The notes under the pieces are model-generated. The model was given only the letters and a program-made list of their open reading frames with translations, was not told the origin of the DNA and made no database searches. Below, piece by piece: positions 41,290 to 53,277 of a stretch of DNA of 64,000 bases. Every line of letters begins with the position of its first letter. The stretch's first letter is position 1. The DNA is taken from NCBI RefSeq assembly GCF_040954645.1, contig NC_092810.1, positions 9,098,185 through 9,162,184 of the forward strand, in the 5' to 3' direction. A program made the translations under genes and the position numbers. Origin of the DNA: Diabrotica undecimpunctata (taxonomy: Eukaryota > Arthropoda > Insecta > Coleoptera > Chrysomelidae).

Positions 41290-42340
41290 CTGGCTCATGG
41301 AACGTTACACTTTCGTTAGTAGGCTAGTTGGTCGGAAAGCCTTTGGTAGGGTGTAGTCCATCCTACCTGGTTTTGCTATGAAGAAAACACGTAACTCTCT
41401 CCATTTCCTAGGAATGTATCTCAGAGCCAAAGAGGCTCTGAATATTCCCACAAATTGCGCTCAAACGGATATCCAGTCTCCACCGTAACAGGTCAGACCC
41501 TGGTAATTTGAAAGGAGTGAAGGAAAATATGGTCCATCTTACATTTTCCTCATTAATCATTGTTCTGGCGAGATGCCAGTTGTTTAGTAAGGGTATGATT
41601 GCACCTTCCGTCCAGGTGCTGCTGAGGCGCTAGAAGCGGGGAAGTGTATTTTCATCAGGATCTCAGCACTTTCGCAAAGGTTGGAAATCTTCACAGAAGG
41701 TTCTCCAAGTAGCTCATTGTCTTTGTCTGCAGACTTTCTTAAACTTCCTGAGATTTGATTGACAAGAATCCCAATCTTCTTTGAGTTTGGTACATTTTGC
41801 TCTATTAAAAGCTGTTCTTGCTATCTTCCTAAGGTGTTCCAGTTCAGTCCACCACCTAGAGTTGATTTTGCGACTTTCCTGGACCATTCTTATTGGCCAG
41901 GATTTTTTATAAGATAGATACCGTATACTTTTCCAATTCTGTATTAGTTCCTGGTGTTAAAGCCTTTTTATTCGGCGGAGCATCTTTTAAGAGTCGGTTG
42001 TTGAGTTCTACATCCGTCTTCCTAGGATCGTAAGATTTGATATAAGGCTTTTTTCCAGACTAATATTATAGGTTAGAAACGGGTGGTCAGACATAGAGGT
42101 GTTATAAATCTTTTCTAATAATATAGTCATAAAGAGACTTACCTGGAGCGTTGTTATCTCTGCTGCCCCAGCCTAAATGGTGAGAGTTCGAATCGCAGCC
42201 GATAATTAGTTCTATCTTCTGAGTAAGACAATGGTCTACCAGATCTTTCATTTCCTTTGTTGGTGGTAGAGCGACTGCATCTGAAGGTAGGTAGACCGAT
42301 TTTTGCTCTTTTCCCATGGGCATTTCACTTTAATCGCAGT
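41290..42340 (-). mobile_element. Jockey/R1-like LINE fragment (endonuclease to RT entry)
   Basis: Minus strand, from the right: KSVYLPSDAVALPPTKEMKD, ELIIGCDSNSHHLGWGSRDN (endonuclease GCDxNAHH-type block; 42102-42323), the linker INSRWWTELEHLRKIARTAF-NRAK, and near the left end VFFIAKPGRMDYTLPKAFRP followed by TSL, the RT motif 'FIPKPGK-DYT-xKAFRPISL'. Multiple frameshifts and stops. A pseudo-copy in the neurexin stalk intron. Confidence 0.75.
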
Positions 42341-42600
42341 TACGTCTAAGGTGCAAAACTGCGCCATGGGGGAGGCTTTGATTTTCCTAGGAACTTTCGT
42401 TAGTAATTACGTAAAGAAAACGATACATCTTTCTTCCGTAATTAAAGAAAGAAATGAGTAAAGGAAAAGAGATTTATATAATATGTTACGTAGTTAATAG
42501 AAAATCTAATAACAACTTCCTGAAGAGTTTTAACATTTTCTTTCAATAGTATTTATAATAGGAATATTTATTTATATATGTATTTAATGTATACTATGTA

Positions 42601-43933
42601 CGAGGCGTGTTTTTTAAGTAAGTACCGTTTTGGAATTAAAAAAAAGACATGCATAGATATGGCAATAATTTTATTTTTACATGAAAGCCTGTACCTTAAT
42701 CTACTTTTCTACATAATTTCCGTGAATATTGAGGCACTTGTCATAACGTGGCACCAGTTTTTGAATACCCTCCTGATAAAATTCTGCCGCCTGACTTGTT
42801 AACCACTGCATCACAAATGTTTTGACTTCGTTATCGTCTTGAAGACGCTGACCGCCCAGGTGTTTCTTCAAGTACTAGAACAAATGGTAGTCGCTGGGCG
42901 CCAGATCAGGGCTGTATGGAGGATGATCTAGAGTTTCCCATTTAAATGATTTGATGAGATCTTTGGTCTGATTAGCCACATGTGGACGGGCATTGTCATG
43001 CAGCAAAACGATACCCTTACTCAACTTGCCACGTCTTTTGTTCTGGATTGCACGACGCAGATTTTTCAATGTCTCACAATAAGACGCTGCATTGATTGTA
43101 TCATTACGAGGCAGAAACTCCACTAGCGATACTCCTTTTCTGTCCCAAAAAACTGTGCACATGAGTTTCCGGGCAGAAATTGTTTGCTTAAACTTCACTC
43201 TTTTGGGTGATGATGAATGTCGCCATTCCATGGATTGTTGTTTCGATTCTGGTGTGACGTAGGTCACCCATGTTTCGTCATCAGTAACAATTTGGTCTAA
43301 AAAATCTTCACCTTCACTGTGGTACCGCTCAAGGAAAGTCAATGCACTGCCTAAACGTTGGGTTTTGTGCAAATCCATCAACATTTTTGGAACCCAACGT
43401 GAACACAATTTCCGGTAATTCAAGTTCTCGGTAACAATGCGATACAAAACACTACGAGAATACTGAGGAAAGCAGTCGGGCAATGATGAACTTGTAAAGC
43501 ATCTGTTTTCTCTCACCTTTTCGTCCACTTTCTGCACCAAATTTTCATTAACGACCGAAGGACGCCCACTCCGTTCTTCATCATGCACATTTGTGCGGCC
43601 ATCTTTAAATGCTCTCACCCATTTCCTTACCATTCCATCACTCATAATGTTTTGTCCGTAAACTTCAACGATCTCACGATGAATATCGATCGGTTTTACG
43701 CCTTTAGCACTAAGAAATCGTATAACAGCCCCTACTTCACAATCAGCGTGACTCACGATTGTTGGAGGCATCTTAAACACTGGAGTAAACAAGTATACAA
43801 TGAAGAATCAGACTATAATGACGTCAGTGCGTAGACAAGAGATGTAGGTAACCAGCGCTCATGCGCGAAACGCCGACCGTAGCGCTGCGGCGGCGGAATC
43901 GCAAAACGGTACTTACTTAAAAAACATGCCTTG
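42601..43933 (-). mobile_element. Complete mariner element (1333 bp)
   Basis: Bounded by TA (42599-42600 and 43934-43935). Inverted ends of about 33 bp: CGAGGCGTGTTTTTTAAGTA at the left and, on the minus strand, CAAGGCATGTTTTTTAAGTA at the right, with the match continuing to GTACCGTTTTG (two mismatches overall). It encodes one transposase on the minus strand with a single nonsense codon. Length, target and catalytic spacing are typical of mariner. Its right end lies 26 bp before the neurexin exon at 43960. Confidence 0.95.
42701..43771 (-). pseudogene. mariner transposase, DD34D, one in-frame TAG
   Basis: The start is ATG at 43769-43771 (MPPTIVSHADCEVGAVIRFL); the longer frame to 43792 adds unlikely residues. 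N-terminal HTH pair with VYGQNIMSDGMVRKWVRAFK and the linker RSGRPSVVNENL. Catalytic blocks: IVTDDETWVTYVTPESK (Asp), IVLLHDNARPHVANQT (Asp), PPYSPDLAPSDYHLF (Asp). I count 34 residues between the last two Asp, the mariner signature. A TAG at 42875-42877 interrupts just after DYHLF. The frame then continues YLKKHLGGQRLQDDNEVKTF to the natural stop at 42701-42703. Without the TAG it would be 356 residues, the usual family length. Confidence 0.93.
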
Positions 43934-43959
43934 TATATTAACATCTTGTGTTTTTACAG

Positions 43960-44328
43960 AATCAGTAGAAGGTAGCCTGATAACTGAAACTTCAAGTCCC
44001 AAACATACAGTCGAAGAAGAATCTACAATATCAAGTCACACAACAAGTGGTATGGTAAATCTAACGACAGTAACTTTCAAACCAACAGAGCATCAAGATA
44101 CCACAACGGAACATCAAACGACTAGAATTGAAACTACTGTGGCTGTTACTACCACCGAAATTCACGCTAGTCCTACTGCATCCACGACGACTACTACAGA
44201 AAAAGAAATTCCGCCTCACGTAATTATACCACCGCAACAAGAAAATCCATATAACTACAAGCCGGTTCCTCCGAAGAGACCTGAAAGGGTCAATTCGGAA
44301 ACGTCTGAAATTGTTGCTCTTATTATAG
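43960..44328 (+). CDS. Nrx-1: Neurexin-1 exon: Thr-rich stalk
   Basis: The G from 41035 plus AA gives Glu, then SVEGSLITETSSPKH, STISSHTTSGMVNLTTVTF, HQDTTTEHQTTRIETTVAVT, TASTTTTTEKEIPPHVIIPP, QENPYNYKPVPPKRPERVNS, ETSEIVALIIG. The Thr/Ser-rich part is a likely O-glycosylated stalk; PYNYKPVPPKRPERVNSETSE is the conserved pre-membrane segment of neurexins, and IVALIIG begins the membrane helix. 369 nt, leaving after one base at donor GTAAAT (44329). The acceptor (TGTGTTTTTACAG) is separated from an inserted mariner by only 24 bp plus its TA. Confidence 0.93.
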
Positions 44329-44387
44329 GTAAATTTGGATAAATATATTTTTGTTGTTAGCATAAGTAAAAATTATTTTTCTTTCAG

Positions 44388-44668
44388 GTATTATCGCTGG
44401 CGCCCTAATCGCCGTAGTACTAATTATCCTCGTAATCCTTAAGTTTAAATCGCGCAGCGATCGTTCCTATAAAGTAGAAGAAACAAAGGGCTACCAACAG
44501 GGCCCCAACGCTGCACTTCTTGGCAACACCTCCAGCAGCAACGGCCATCACCAAGCGCAGTACCAGCTCAATGGAGCGCTGCGCAACGGCGACAAGAACG
44601 GTGGGCAATCTGCGCAGATGAAGGCTAAGAAACGCGATAGTAAAGACATAAAAGAGTGGTATGTGTAA
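44388..44668 (+). CDS. Nrx-1: Neurexin-1 last coding exon: TM helix, cytoplasmic tail, PDZ ligand
   Basis: After a 59-bp intron (acceptor CTTTCAG) it reads GIIAGALIAVVLIILVILKF, then KSRSDRSYKVEETKGYQQGP, NAALLGNTSSSNGHHQAQYQ, LNGALRNGDKNGGQSAQMKA, KKRDSKDIKEWYV and stop at 44666-44668. The membrane helix is followed by a basic 'KFKSRSDRSYKVEE' band-4.1-type binding segment, and the protein ends EWYV, the type II PDZ ligand of invertebrate neurexins (EYYV in vertebrates) used for CASK/Mint-type scaffolds. This sets both the strand and the end of the host gene. Confidence 0.95.
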
Positions 44669-44896
44669 AGCGATAGCGTCGACTGCAAGTGGTTTGAATG
44701 TGAGAATGACTCCGAGCCATACAGTGTGCGTTTTCTGAATGCGTGTGAGAACAAGCGATTTCTTTTAGTTGGTCGACGATGGACACGGTGTTTTTGTCGC
44801 GAAATTAGTCTACTTAAACTGTTAACATGAGGAAGTGATATCTTAATCTATTACAAGAGGTTGGTGTACCGAAACGAAATCACAATTTTAAATATA
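44669..44896 (+). other. Neurexin-1 3' UTR up to a transposon insertion
   Basis: Moderately GC-rich, non-coding. No AATAAA is visible before the element at 44897, so the transcript may end inside or beyond it. An AATAAA-containing stretch (AATAATAAATAAGG) lies at about 47659-47672, downstream of the element. Confidence 0.6.
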
Positions 44897-47555
44897 CAGG
44901 GTGAGTCATGAGGAACTTTACATACTTCTACCATATGTAGAGTCCCTCAGGGAGCATATCATGTGGCCACTAAAAAATGTCAACTCCTCTTCTTTATTAA
45001 TTAACAGGGTGATTTGTGTAATTGACCATTTATTTCATTTTACTGTAGTGTTTATACGGCTCATTTGATTTTTTTAATTTTTGCATGATACATTACACTA
45101 CTATCAAGCATTCGACTGGTATTACCTAAACTAAAAAATTCCAGGACTGGCTTTGGAAAAATTAATTTAGGGATTCATATTAAATATTACACCCTATATA
45201 AATTTTTTTTAAAATGCAATAAGTGATTTTCAAACTACATAAATAGACAATGAAAACGACATATGCGACAATGTTGTCGCACTTTTATTAAATTTTTAGT
45301 GAACGATCAAATCTTACCAAAAATAGAACAACCATAATGAAGTATCAAATTATAAGGTAATTAATTTAAACAAATGTTATAAATTTCAAACATTTTAATT
45401 AAAATGAGTTCCTACAATATAATCTAATACGTAGAAAATTAACATCTTTACTGTCACTTTGTATTATCTCTATGATAGAATCAATTGTTTTTCAATTTTA
45501 AATTTTTACTCATAGATCGTATTGGGGCATTATTTTCGATAAATAATAAATTAAATTGATTAAAAAGTCAAACCTCTTGTATGTATTAGTTTTTGTTGAT
45601 TGTAAATGATTAAAATTTTATGTCAAATAAAAATACATTGCATCAACTGTACTAAATAAAAATAAATCTAAAAAAGTTTAAAATGAAGGTTAGCGTTGAC
45701 CGTTTGACGTTTCTTGATATTTTATACCCATTGTCATTATTGTCATTATCAATTGTTATTTATGTGTACAAGAATACATATTTCTTCTGTCATATCTACG
45801 TTAAGTACATTGTGTTAGTTTTGGTAGAGCTTTTGTTACTTTCGTTCAAAATGCCACATCAGTTTTCGACCACAGAATATGCAGACATAATATTTGTTTA
45901 TGGATTCTGTAATGGGAATGGTAGGGCTGCTAGTAGAGAATATCGCAGGAGATTTCCTAATCGTCGAACTCCCAGTCATCCAACATTTGGGTCAGTTTTT
46001 AATTATTTGCGAGAAAATGGCACTTTTCCTAGTGGAACAACAGAGCGACATGTAGATGAAGCGCAGGAAGATTCATTATGGACGCCGTTACTATGAACCC
46101 TACAATAAGCACTAGACAAGTAAGTCGAGAACTCAATGTTACTCAATCAAAAGTAAGTAGAGTCTTACAAAAAAATAATCTATACCCATATCACATTCAA
46201 ATGGTTCAGCGACTACATGCTGGAGATGAGATCGATAGGTTGGAATTTTGTAGATGGATTAACAATAATCGAAAAAACGCTATACAGGACACTATTTACA
46301 GATGAAGCCCAATTTACCAGAGACGGGATAAATAATTCACGAAATTCACATGTGTGGGCAGAAGAAAATCCCCATGCTATTCGAGAACGTCGTTCTCAGT
46401 TAAGGTTTTCGGTTAACGTGTGGATTGGTGTCATAAATAACCAATTAGTAGGTCCTCACTTTTTTGATGGTCCTTTAACAGGGCAGGTCTATTTGAACTT
46501 TCTACAAAATATTTTGCCGAATTTGCTTGCCAACGCGAACGTTGCTATCCGAGGGATGTATTTTCAGCATGATGGGGCACCCCCACACTTTTTACTGGCA
46601 GTGAGACATCTCAATAATGTTTATGGCAACAGGTGGATAGGACGTGCAGGTCCTATTTCGTGGCCTTCAAGATCCCCTGATTTCAATCCCGTTGATTACC
46701 ATATTTGGGGACGATTGAAGCAACTAGTTTATGCAGTGAATATTAATAACCGACAACAATTAATTGATAGAATTATACATTGTTGTAATACTATTAGAAA
46801 CGATCCCCAGAGTATCAGTAATTCAATACGTCAATTAACAATTCGGTAACAAAAATGTGTACAGGCTGCAGGGTTCCATTTCGAAAATCTATTTTGAATT
46901 ATTTTTATTTTGTTACCATTATTGTATCTTTTCCAGTTCTAATTTATGGGTTTATCATAACTATGTACATATTTTTAGTTTTTTTTACATTGTTCTTCGT
47001 TATTGTTAGTAGTTACTGTTTTTTGTTGTGCAGTGACTCAGTTTATCATTTCAATTAAAATGTTTGAAATTTATAACATTTGTTTAAATTAATACCTTAT
47101 AATTTGATACTTCATTATGGTTGTTCTATTTTTGGTAAGATTTGATCGTTCACTAAAAATTTAATAAAAGTGCGACAACATTGTCGCATATGTCGTTTTC
47201 ATTGACTATTTATGTAGTTTGAAAATCACTTATTGCATTTTAAAAAAAATTTATATAGGGTGTAATATTTAATATAAATCCCTAAATTAATTTTTCCAAA
47301 GCCGGTCCTGGAATTTTTTAGTTTAGCTAATACCAGTCGAATGCTTGATAGTAGTGTAATGTATCATGCAAAAATTAAAAAAATCAAATGAGCCGTATAA
47401 ACACTACAGTAAAATGAAATAAATGATCAATTACACAAATCACCCTGTTAATTAATAAAGAAGAGGAGTTGACATTTTTTAGTGGCCACATGATATGCTC
47501 CCTGAGGGACTCTACATATGGTAGAAGTATGTAAAGTTCCTCATGACTCACCCTG
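44897..47555 (+). mobile_element. Tc1/mariner-type element with about 505-bp terminal inverted repeats
   Basis: TA at 44895-44896 and 47556-47557 flank inverted ends starting CAGGGTGAGTCATGAGGAAC. The two arms (44897-45405 and 47050-47555) match through the CGACAATGTTGTCGCA motif and on to TTTGAAATTTATAACATTTG, with only a few substitutions. The interior carries one transposase gene reading +. It is inserted 228 bp past the neurexin stop codon, probably within the 3' UTR. Confidence 0.93.
45851..46849 (+). pseudogene. Tc1/mariner-superfamily transposase, two frameshifts
   Basis: The start chosen is the ATG at 45851 ([20 protein letters not shown]); the in-frame ATG at 45683 would add a hydrophobic, AT-driven leader. 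N-terminal block [20 protein letters not shown], then after a shift near 46075 NPTISTRQVSRELNVTQSKV (HTH). After a second shift near 46285 come LFTDEAQFTRDG (Asp), MYFQHDGAPPHFLLAVRHLN (Asp) and SRSPDFNPVDYHIWG (Asp), ending RQLTIR at 46849. I count 40 residues between the last two catalytic Asp, unlike mariner's 34. The family is common in insects (from memory). Confidence 0.85.
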
Positions 47556-47557
47556 TA

Positions 47558-49770
47558 GATATTTTTTATGTTTTCTTACAATCGGTCACTCAACATTATT
47601 ATTTTTATATAGAAACCTCTTACTTGTATGTAAAAATGATATAACATATTTAATCTAATAATAAATAAGGCTGGTTCTACAAGAATTGTTTGACGTGAGC
47701 ATTTTCCAAATAGTGATAGTACACGATATTATCTATTGCAGAATTACTTAATGAAATAAATTTATTTATTAATACGTTTATGCATTAATAAGTAGGTACT
47801 TATGTCTAGAGAATTTAGTAATTATTTTTTTGCGTCTTAGTACTTTAAATTAAACTAAAACCCAAATTTTAAGGACTCAAAATAGAGGTAGCATAAAAAA
47901 ATGTCGGTGCCCAACCAAATCCCCCGCCCCACCAGGTGCACCAATAATTCACTAAATAGACGATACCAATAATAAGGCGGTACTAATACTATCTCCCCAC
48001 CATGGGTAGTTCTACTGTACTATTATTTTAATTCGTTACTTCATAGAAGGCAAAATTGATTTGTTACTTACTAATTGATTTTTAAGTACCTACTTCCTTT
48101 TTATTTTTAGATTTGATTTGACACAATTTGTTAGAAGGTATAACCAGTATAACCTTATGATTCACCAAGAATTTATTGGACGTGAGAATTTTAAAGGTGT
48201 GACCTGTACATTTTTTGTTTTTTTAGCAGTTGAATTTACAGTTAGTTTTTGACAGACTAAAAGTGGCTGGAAATTACTATACAACCAAGCACACGTGCTC
48301 ATAGCCTATTTCATTAGAGTATTTCGTCGAACTTTTTCTGCAAACTTATACTAATATTCTATTATTCCTATCAGAAACTAGTTTTGGACGACCGGGGATT
48401 TTACCTTTTTTATCTAACGTACTTTATTATGTGGATTATATACCACAATATTGAGTACGTTTTGTGATTATATATCATTTGAAATATTGCTTATTCAGCA
48501 TTATTATCGTCATTTAAAAAAAAAATAATAATAAATTAACTGGAAAATATTAAACGTTTATTGAAAATATTCTCAAGAAACTTAAGCTAAATGCTACCAA
48601 AACTTGAAGTTGGTTGCCTATATTTGGCGCAACTCAACGATATAAACTAAATTAGCCTAACTTTTTTATAAAATATATATTTTTGTATATATAATAGAAA
48701 CTTACTTTCTTTATACATACATGCTATAAATTTTTAAGCGAATTTGATTTTTGGCGCTACATCAAACTGAGTTGGACGTTAACTCAAATGTTTGTTTTAC
48801 TATTAACATATACCTATATAATTCGATAAAAATATATTTTAATGATCAACTTACCTCAACAGGGTCTCATTCGGCAAATAATTTTAAAAAAATGGTAGGT
48901 ATTTTGAATAAACCTTTGTGCAGTTTCATTACCGTATAATTTAACTCATCTAAAAATATTAAATTTTAAGGATCATATTTCTCATATGTATTTAAGAAAA
49001 GTTTACCAACACAGTAGCTGATGGAACAAGTGGAAACTTTGACTATCCATAATAATAAAATTCAAAATAGAACTAACTAATTAACTAAATAGAACTACCA
49101 AAGAATTAAACAAAAATAATAGAACGATAAAACTATATTAACTAAAATAAACAACGCGATAATACAAATATTTACTACAATATGTTAAATTGTAACAACA
49201 ATGTTATATTTTAAATATACAAAGAAAATTTTATGGGTTTAGTATACACTTCCACTATTTAGAATATTTCTTCTTTTCTCAATGGAAGAAGTCTGCAATA
49301 GTAAGTATATTTGAGCTTAATACTGAGAGGTAGGAATTTTTGTGTTGTAAATTTATGACTATAAACCTGTCAAAATATGCCCGAGCTAAGCGAATGGACC
49401 TTATCAAACTGACTTAAGCGTTGACTCAAGCTATCTATAAAGATATGATTCTAAACAACATTACAGATTTTTAGATAGAAATATCGAAAAAAAAAACAAC
49501 ATTAGCTACTAGCATTGCGTAAACCAGGCGTGTAAAATGATCGATTTATTTTGACTTGTTCTTATGTGTACTGCGTAAACAAATATATGTGCTTCCACGA
49601 AAGCAAGCATTATCACAGCAGCCTAGAGGAGAATATGCAACAACAGTGGATATAACTTATGGAGAAATATTGATTAGATGGAATGATATGAATATTGTTA
49701 TACTTGCACAGTATCTACAGCCGTTTTCTTCCTCTTTATAAGCAATTCTGCTTGTTCAATAGCGAATTAA
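47558..49770. other. 3' UTR or intergenic AT-rich DNA, nothing recognised
   Basis: Possible neurexin polyadenylation signals near 47660. No inverted repeats or family motifs were found; frames at 48751-48939 and 49556-49741 have no recognisable content. Confidence 0.5.
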
Positions 49771-49775
49771 TATCT

Positions 49776-50810
49776 CTATGGAATGTTGTCACTTAATCTT
49801 TTGCGTGGTCGTCCGATACTTCTTCTGCCGATTGGTGACTTATCTCTGGCTATTTTGACGATATTCTCCTCCATTTTGCTTATGTGGTTATTCCATATTT
49901 TTTTTCTATTTTGTGTCCATTCATTTATACACTGTACCTTACATTTTCTTCTAATGTCTTCATTTCTCTTTCGATCTCTCAGCGTATTTCCTGTAATTCT
50001 TCTCAGTACTCTCATCTCTGCTGTTTCCAGTAGCGTTTGCGTTGTGGCTGTGTCTGGTCTTGTTTCTGAGGCATATGTCATTATAGGTCTTACACTGGCT
50101 TTATAAATTCTTGGCTTCATGTCAGTGTTAATGTGTTTGTTTCACCATATAGTGTTATTAAGGCATCTTGCCAGTCTATTTGCTTTTTGTACTTGATCTC
50201 TCACTTCTTTGTCCAGGTCTGCATAGCTAGACAGTGTAATTCCCAAGTTTTTTCCCTTGTTTTAGTTTTCTGAGACGAGATTGTCATATTAATTCTTTTG
50301 CTCTTATGTTAAATCTGTGGACCAATCTTTAAAGACTGTCTTCATCTTGAGCTATCAATATTGCGTGTTCTGAGTAACAACAGAGTATTTTTATTTCTTT
50401 GTTTCCTATTCTGTATCCTCTTCCTTTGTTAACGCTTTTGATGATTTAATCCATGATCAATTTGAAGAGCATGGGGCTCAATGAATCTACTTGTCCTATT
50501 CCGTTGCCTATTTCTATAGGTTCTGTAAGTTGTTTACCCATTCTGACTTCCATTTTGTTGTTTTGGTAGATGTTTTCGATAGGTTTTATAATATTTAGGG
50601 GAACTTCTCTATTATACAGAAGATGGATTACATCTTTGAGTCTTACTCTGCCAAATGCTTTCTTTAGATCAATCAAACACAGAAATTCTGGTATATTATA
50701 CTCTAGTGATTTCTCAGTAATTTGTTTTATAACGAATATTGCATCTGTACACGATCTTCCACTACGAAAACCTTGTTGTTCATCTGCTAAACTAATTCTT
50801 TATAGATTTT
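49776..50810 (-). mobile_element. LINE RT fragment, family shared with 55535-56560
   Basis: Minus strand: DLKKAFGRVRLKDVIHLLYN, GNGIGQVDSLSPMLFKLIMD (RGxRQGDxLSP block decayed), then at 49776-50120 KASVRPIMTYASETRPDTAT, AEMRVLRRITGNTLRDRKRN, GRRSIGRPRKRLSDNIP. DNA identity to the second fragment is high around 50290-50760 (for example TTATGTTAAATCTGTGGACC in both). Its 5' side is broken by a mariner fragment at 50866. Confidence 0.8.
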
Positions 50811-50865
50811 AATATCTCTCTTTCTGTTCATATGAGCATTATTGAGCAGTTTTTTTACACCTAGT

Positions 50866-51430
50866 GAATCCCAAAAAATGGTCCAGTCGTTAAGACAGTC
50901 TTCGCCTTCTTTTGATCTTGTTCACAGGGGTCGTCCACTGTTTATACTTTTTCTAAGCCTCTGAGGTGTACCAGTGGATCCATGTTTCATCGACAATCAC
51001 GAAACGACGCAGAAACGCCTTTGGATTGCATTCAAAACACCTGAAGTGTTCTTATGGTTGCACTTGTTATCCGGAGTGTGCAACCGCGCAACCATCACGC
51101 CAAAACCTTTCTCATGCCCAAAATTTCAGGCAGGATATAATCTATGCAGTCTTTTGAGATGCCTACTGTCTCAGCTATCTCGCTCACCTTCAATGGACAG
51201 CCAATACGAGATCTTTATCACGTTATCCTACATGGTAACCGTTTTCAAGGCATTGCTCGTCAAAAACCGACGTGCAACAACGTTGAAACTCGTTAAACTG
51301 ATTTTTAACGGTCGCTATCGAAGGTGTCACCGTACACAGCATCCAAGCACGATTTCCCTACTAAGAACAAGAATCAAATCACCGACCGATATTGCTTTTT
51401 CTCCATTTTTTCCAAAATACGCTTCCACGC
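50866..51430 (-). pseudogene. mariner transposase N-terminal half, decayed
   Basis: On the minus strand from about 51412: MEKKQYRSVI, then KVSEIAETVGISKDCIDYIL, EILGMRKVLA, RRFLRRFVIVDETWIHWYTS, followed by KQWTTPVNK and an FFGI remnant (FWDxxG block). These are the HTH region, the GMRKxxxRWVP-type block and the first catalytic Asp (VDETWIH) of a mariner of a different subfamily from the one at 42601. Stops and a truncation make it dead. The + strand frame at 50974-51468 is its antisense shadow. Confidence 0.75.
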
Positions 51431-53277
51431 GCGGTAAAGAAAACTACGAGCGAGTCCGATTCAACTGAAATTTTGAAATTAGCTGTCTAAAGTACATTCG
51501 TTTACCAAATGTGTTGATATTCGCCGTCTCATTCGTCAAGAGGCTATTAAATATAATTTATTACCTTAAGCCAGACAGATTCTCATGTTACAGATCCAAA
51601 CTTGCCAGCATTTTTAATTCAAATTGTATCGTGTTGATTAAGTTAATATATTGTGTTATAGTTATTGTTAAGTTATTTACTGGTCGTGTTATTTTTTAGA
51701 GTTTAGTTTAATTGTGATATAATGATTAAATTTTAAGAAATTCTTACACTAACAGTTTCAAAAGTAAATTTTTAAAAATCATAATGATACACATCAGTAC
51801 GACCCTGTTTGGCTTTCACGTGCTTCTATTGACAATTGGGAATTTGTAAAATGAATACGGTTTACGACTCTACGAGAATGTGCTACAAGATAATTTCACT
51901 TGCGATAATGGCGCCGTTGTACTGTGAGGTTTAATACTTATCAGACCGCCGCCACGTCTTGTATATATTGGATATTGAACAATTTTAAGTTATGGTGCAT
52001 TATTTCTAAGTATATTATTTTTAAAATGATATTGAATGAATTTGATATTTATTATTTAAGTTCTTTATTCTTGTAGAATTGGCCGTCGAAAACTGTAAAA
52101 CAAATATGTGTGAGTACTTATTTACTATATTTATTATACAATGTAACCATAAAAGTATAAAATCCCGAATATAATATTTCTGCGGTACACCAACTCAATC
52201 TTAAATCTGAACTTTTGTCAGATTTTAATCTTTTACCAGTGTTGATTCTATCAAATAAAAAACTAATTGTCATTATGCTCATTGTTGCATACGTATTCTT
52301 TTAAAATGTTTTACTTTCGGTGTTTTTGAGTTATTTAACCTATTCAGCAAATTTTATTTACTATTTTGCGTTTAAGGATAATATTTTTTTGGTATTCATT
52401 TTTATATCTTAAATATAATGAATATGTTATGAGAGTATGTAAAAATTAAGTGTGTAAAGTGTTGCCTAATGACAAAATATTGACCAAAATGATGCGTGAT
52501 CGTTTATCCAGCGCAACTATGACACGTTTTATTGGAATTCACAAGATTATTACCAAAAACTTTTAATTATGTAATTTAAATTATATTACCAATGCACAAC
52601 GCTCCAGTGAAACAATTATTATTTTTATCATCATCAATAATCTGACAATATAAAAGAACTACAAGACATATTTTTAAAATTAGTCCAATTAGTAAAGTTT
52701 AAGATTACAAGAAAAAATTGATTTTAATATAACAGCAATAAAGACATATTGTATGAGAATTAATGTATGATAATGACTCCCTTTGCTATTATTCATATGC
52801 GGGATTCGCTTCCCCAATTACATGTATTCGCATGTTTCTATCTTATAAATCTTATAACCCGCTTCCATATATTCTTCGCTCTTCCTCTACTGATCCTTCC
52901 AGGAATCTGACACTCACCGATTCTTTATATTTAATTACTTACCCACATTTTGCTGTTAAGCGTATCCAAACCATCATAACTTGGCATTGATTGGTGCCAG
53001 AACTAGGTTTCTCCATTTAAACACACTCATTTTTCATTTTGTCCAATTTACCACTGCATTTGTTTACCTAAAGATAGTATTCCGCAACAAGCGACCTAGA
53101 CAGATGACAGATAGAAGAGACCGAGACACCAAGTGAATTGTCGCTCCTTAAAATGAGTACTTCACTAAGACAAGCGACATTTTCTAAGACGATAACATCT
53201 TTTGCAGTATATATAAATAAATGCAATGCAATAAATATGTTGCAGTCAACCAACATATTCATCATGATGCTAAGTAA
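51431..53277. other. AT-rich DNA, nothing firmly recognised
   Basis: No protein motif. The 53060-53277 part (CAGTATATATAAATAAATGC and CATCATGATGCT) has an LTR-like look, with TATA and AATAAA motifs close together, but no ends or duplications could be defined. Confidence 0.4.

Noticed and set aside
45683..45850. N-terminal extension of the transposase at 45851 as a signal or membrane segment
   Set aside because: Composition is AT-driven, and the family's usual start matches the ATG at 45851.
50974..51468. 164-codon open frame on the + strand
   Set aside because: It is the antisense of a decayed mariner transposase readable on the minus strand.
53060..53277. LTR retrotransposon end
   Set aside because: TATA and AATAAA motifs are close together, but no TG/CA ends, duplications or primer site could be placed.
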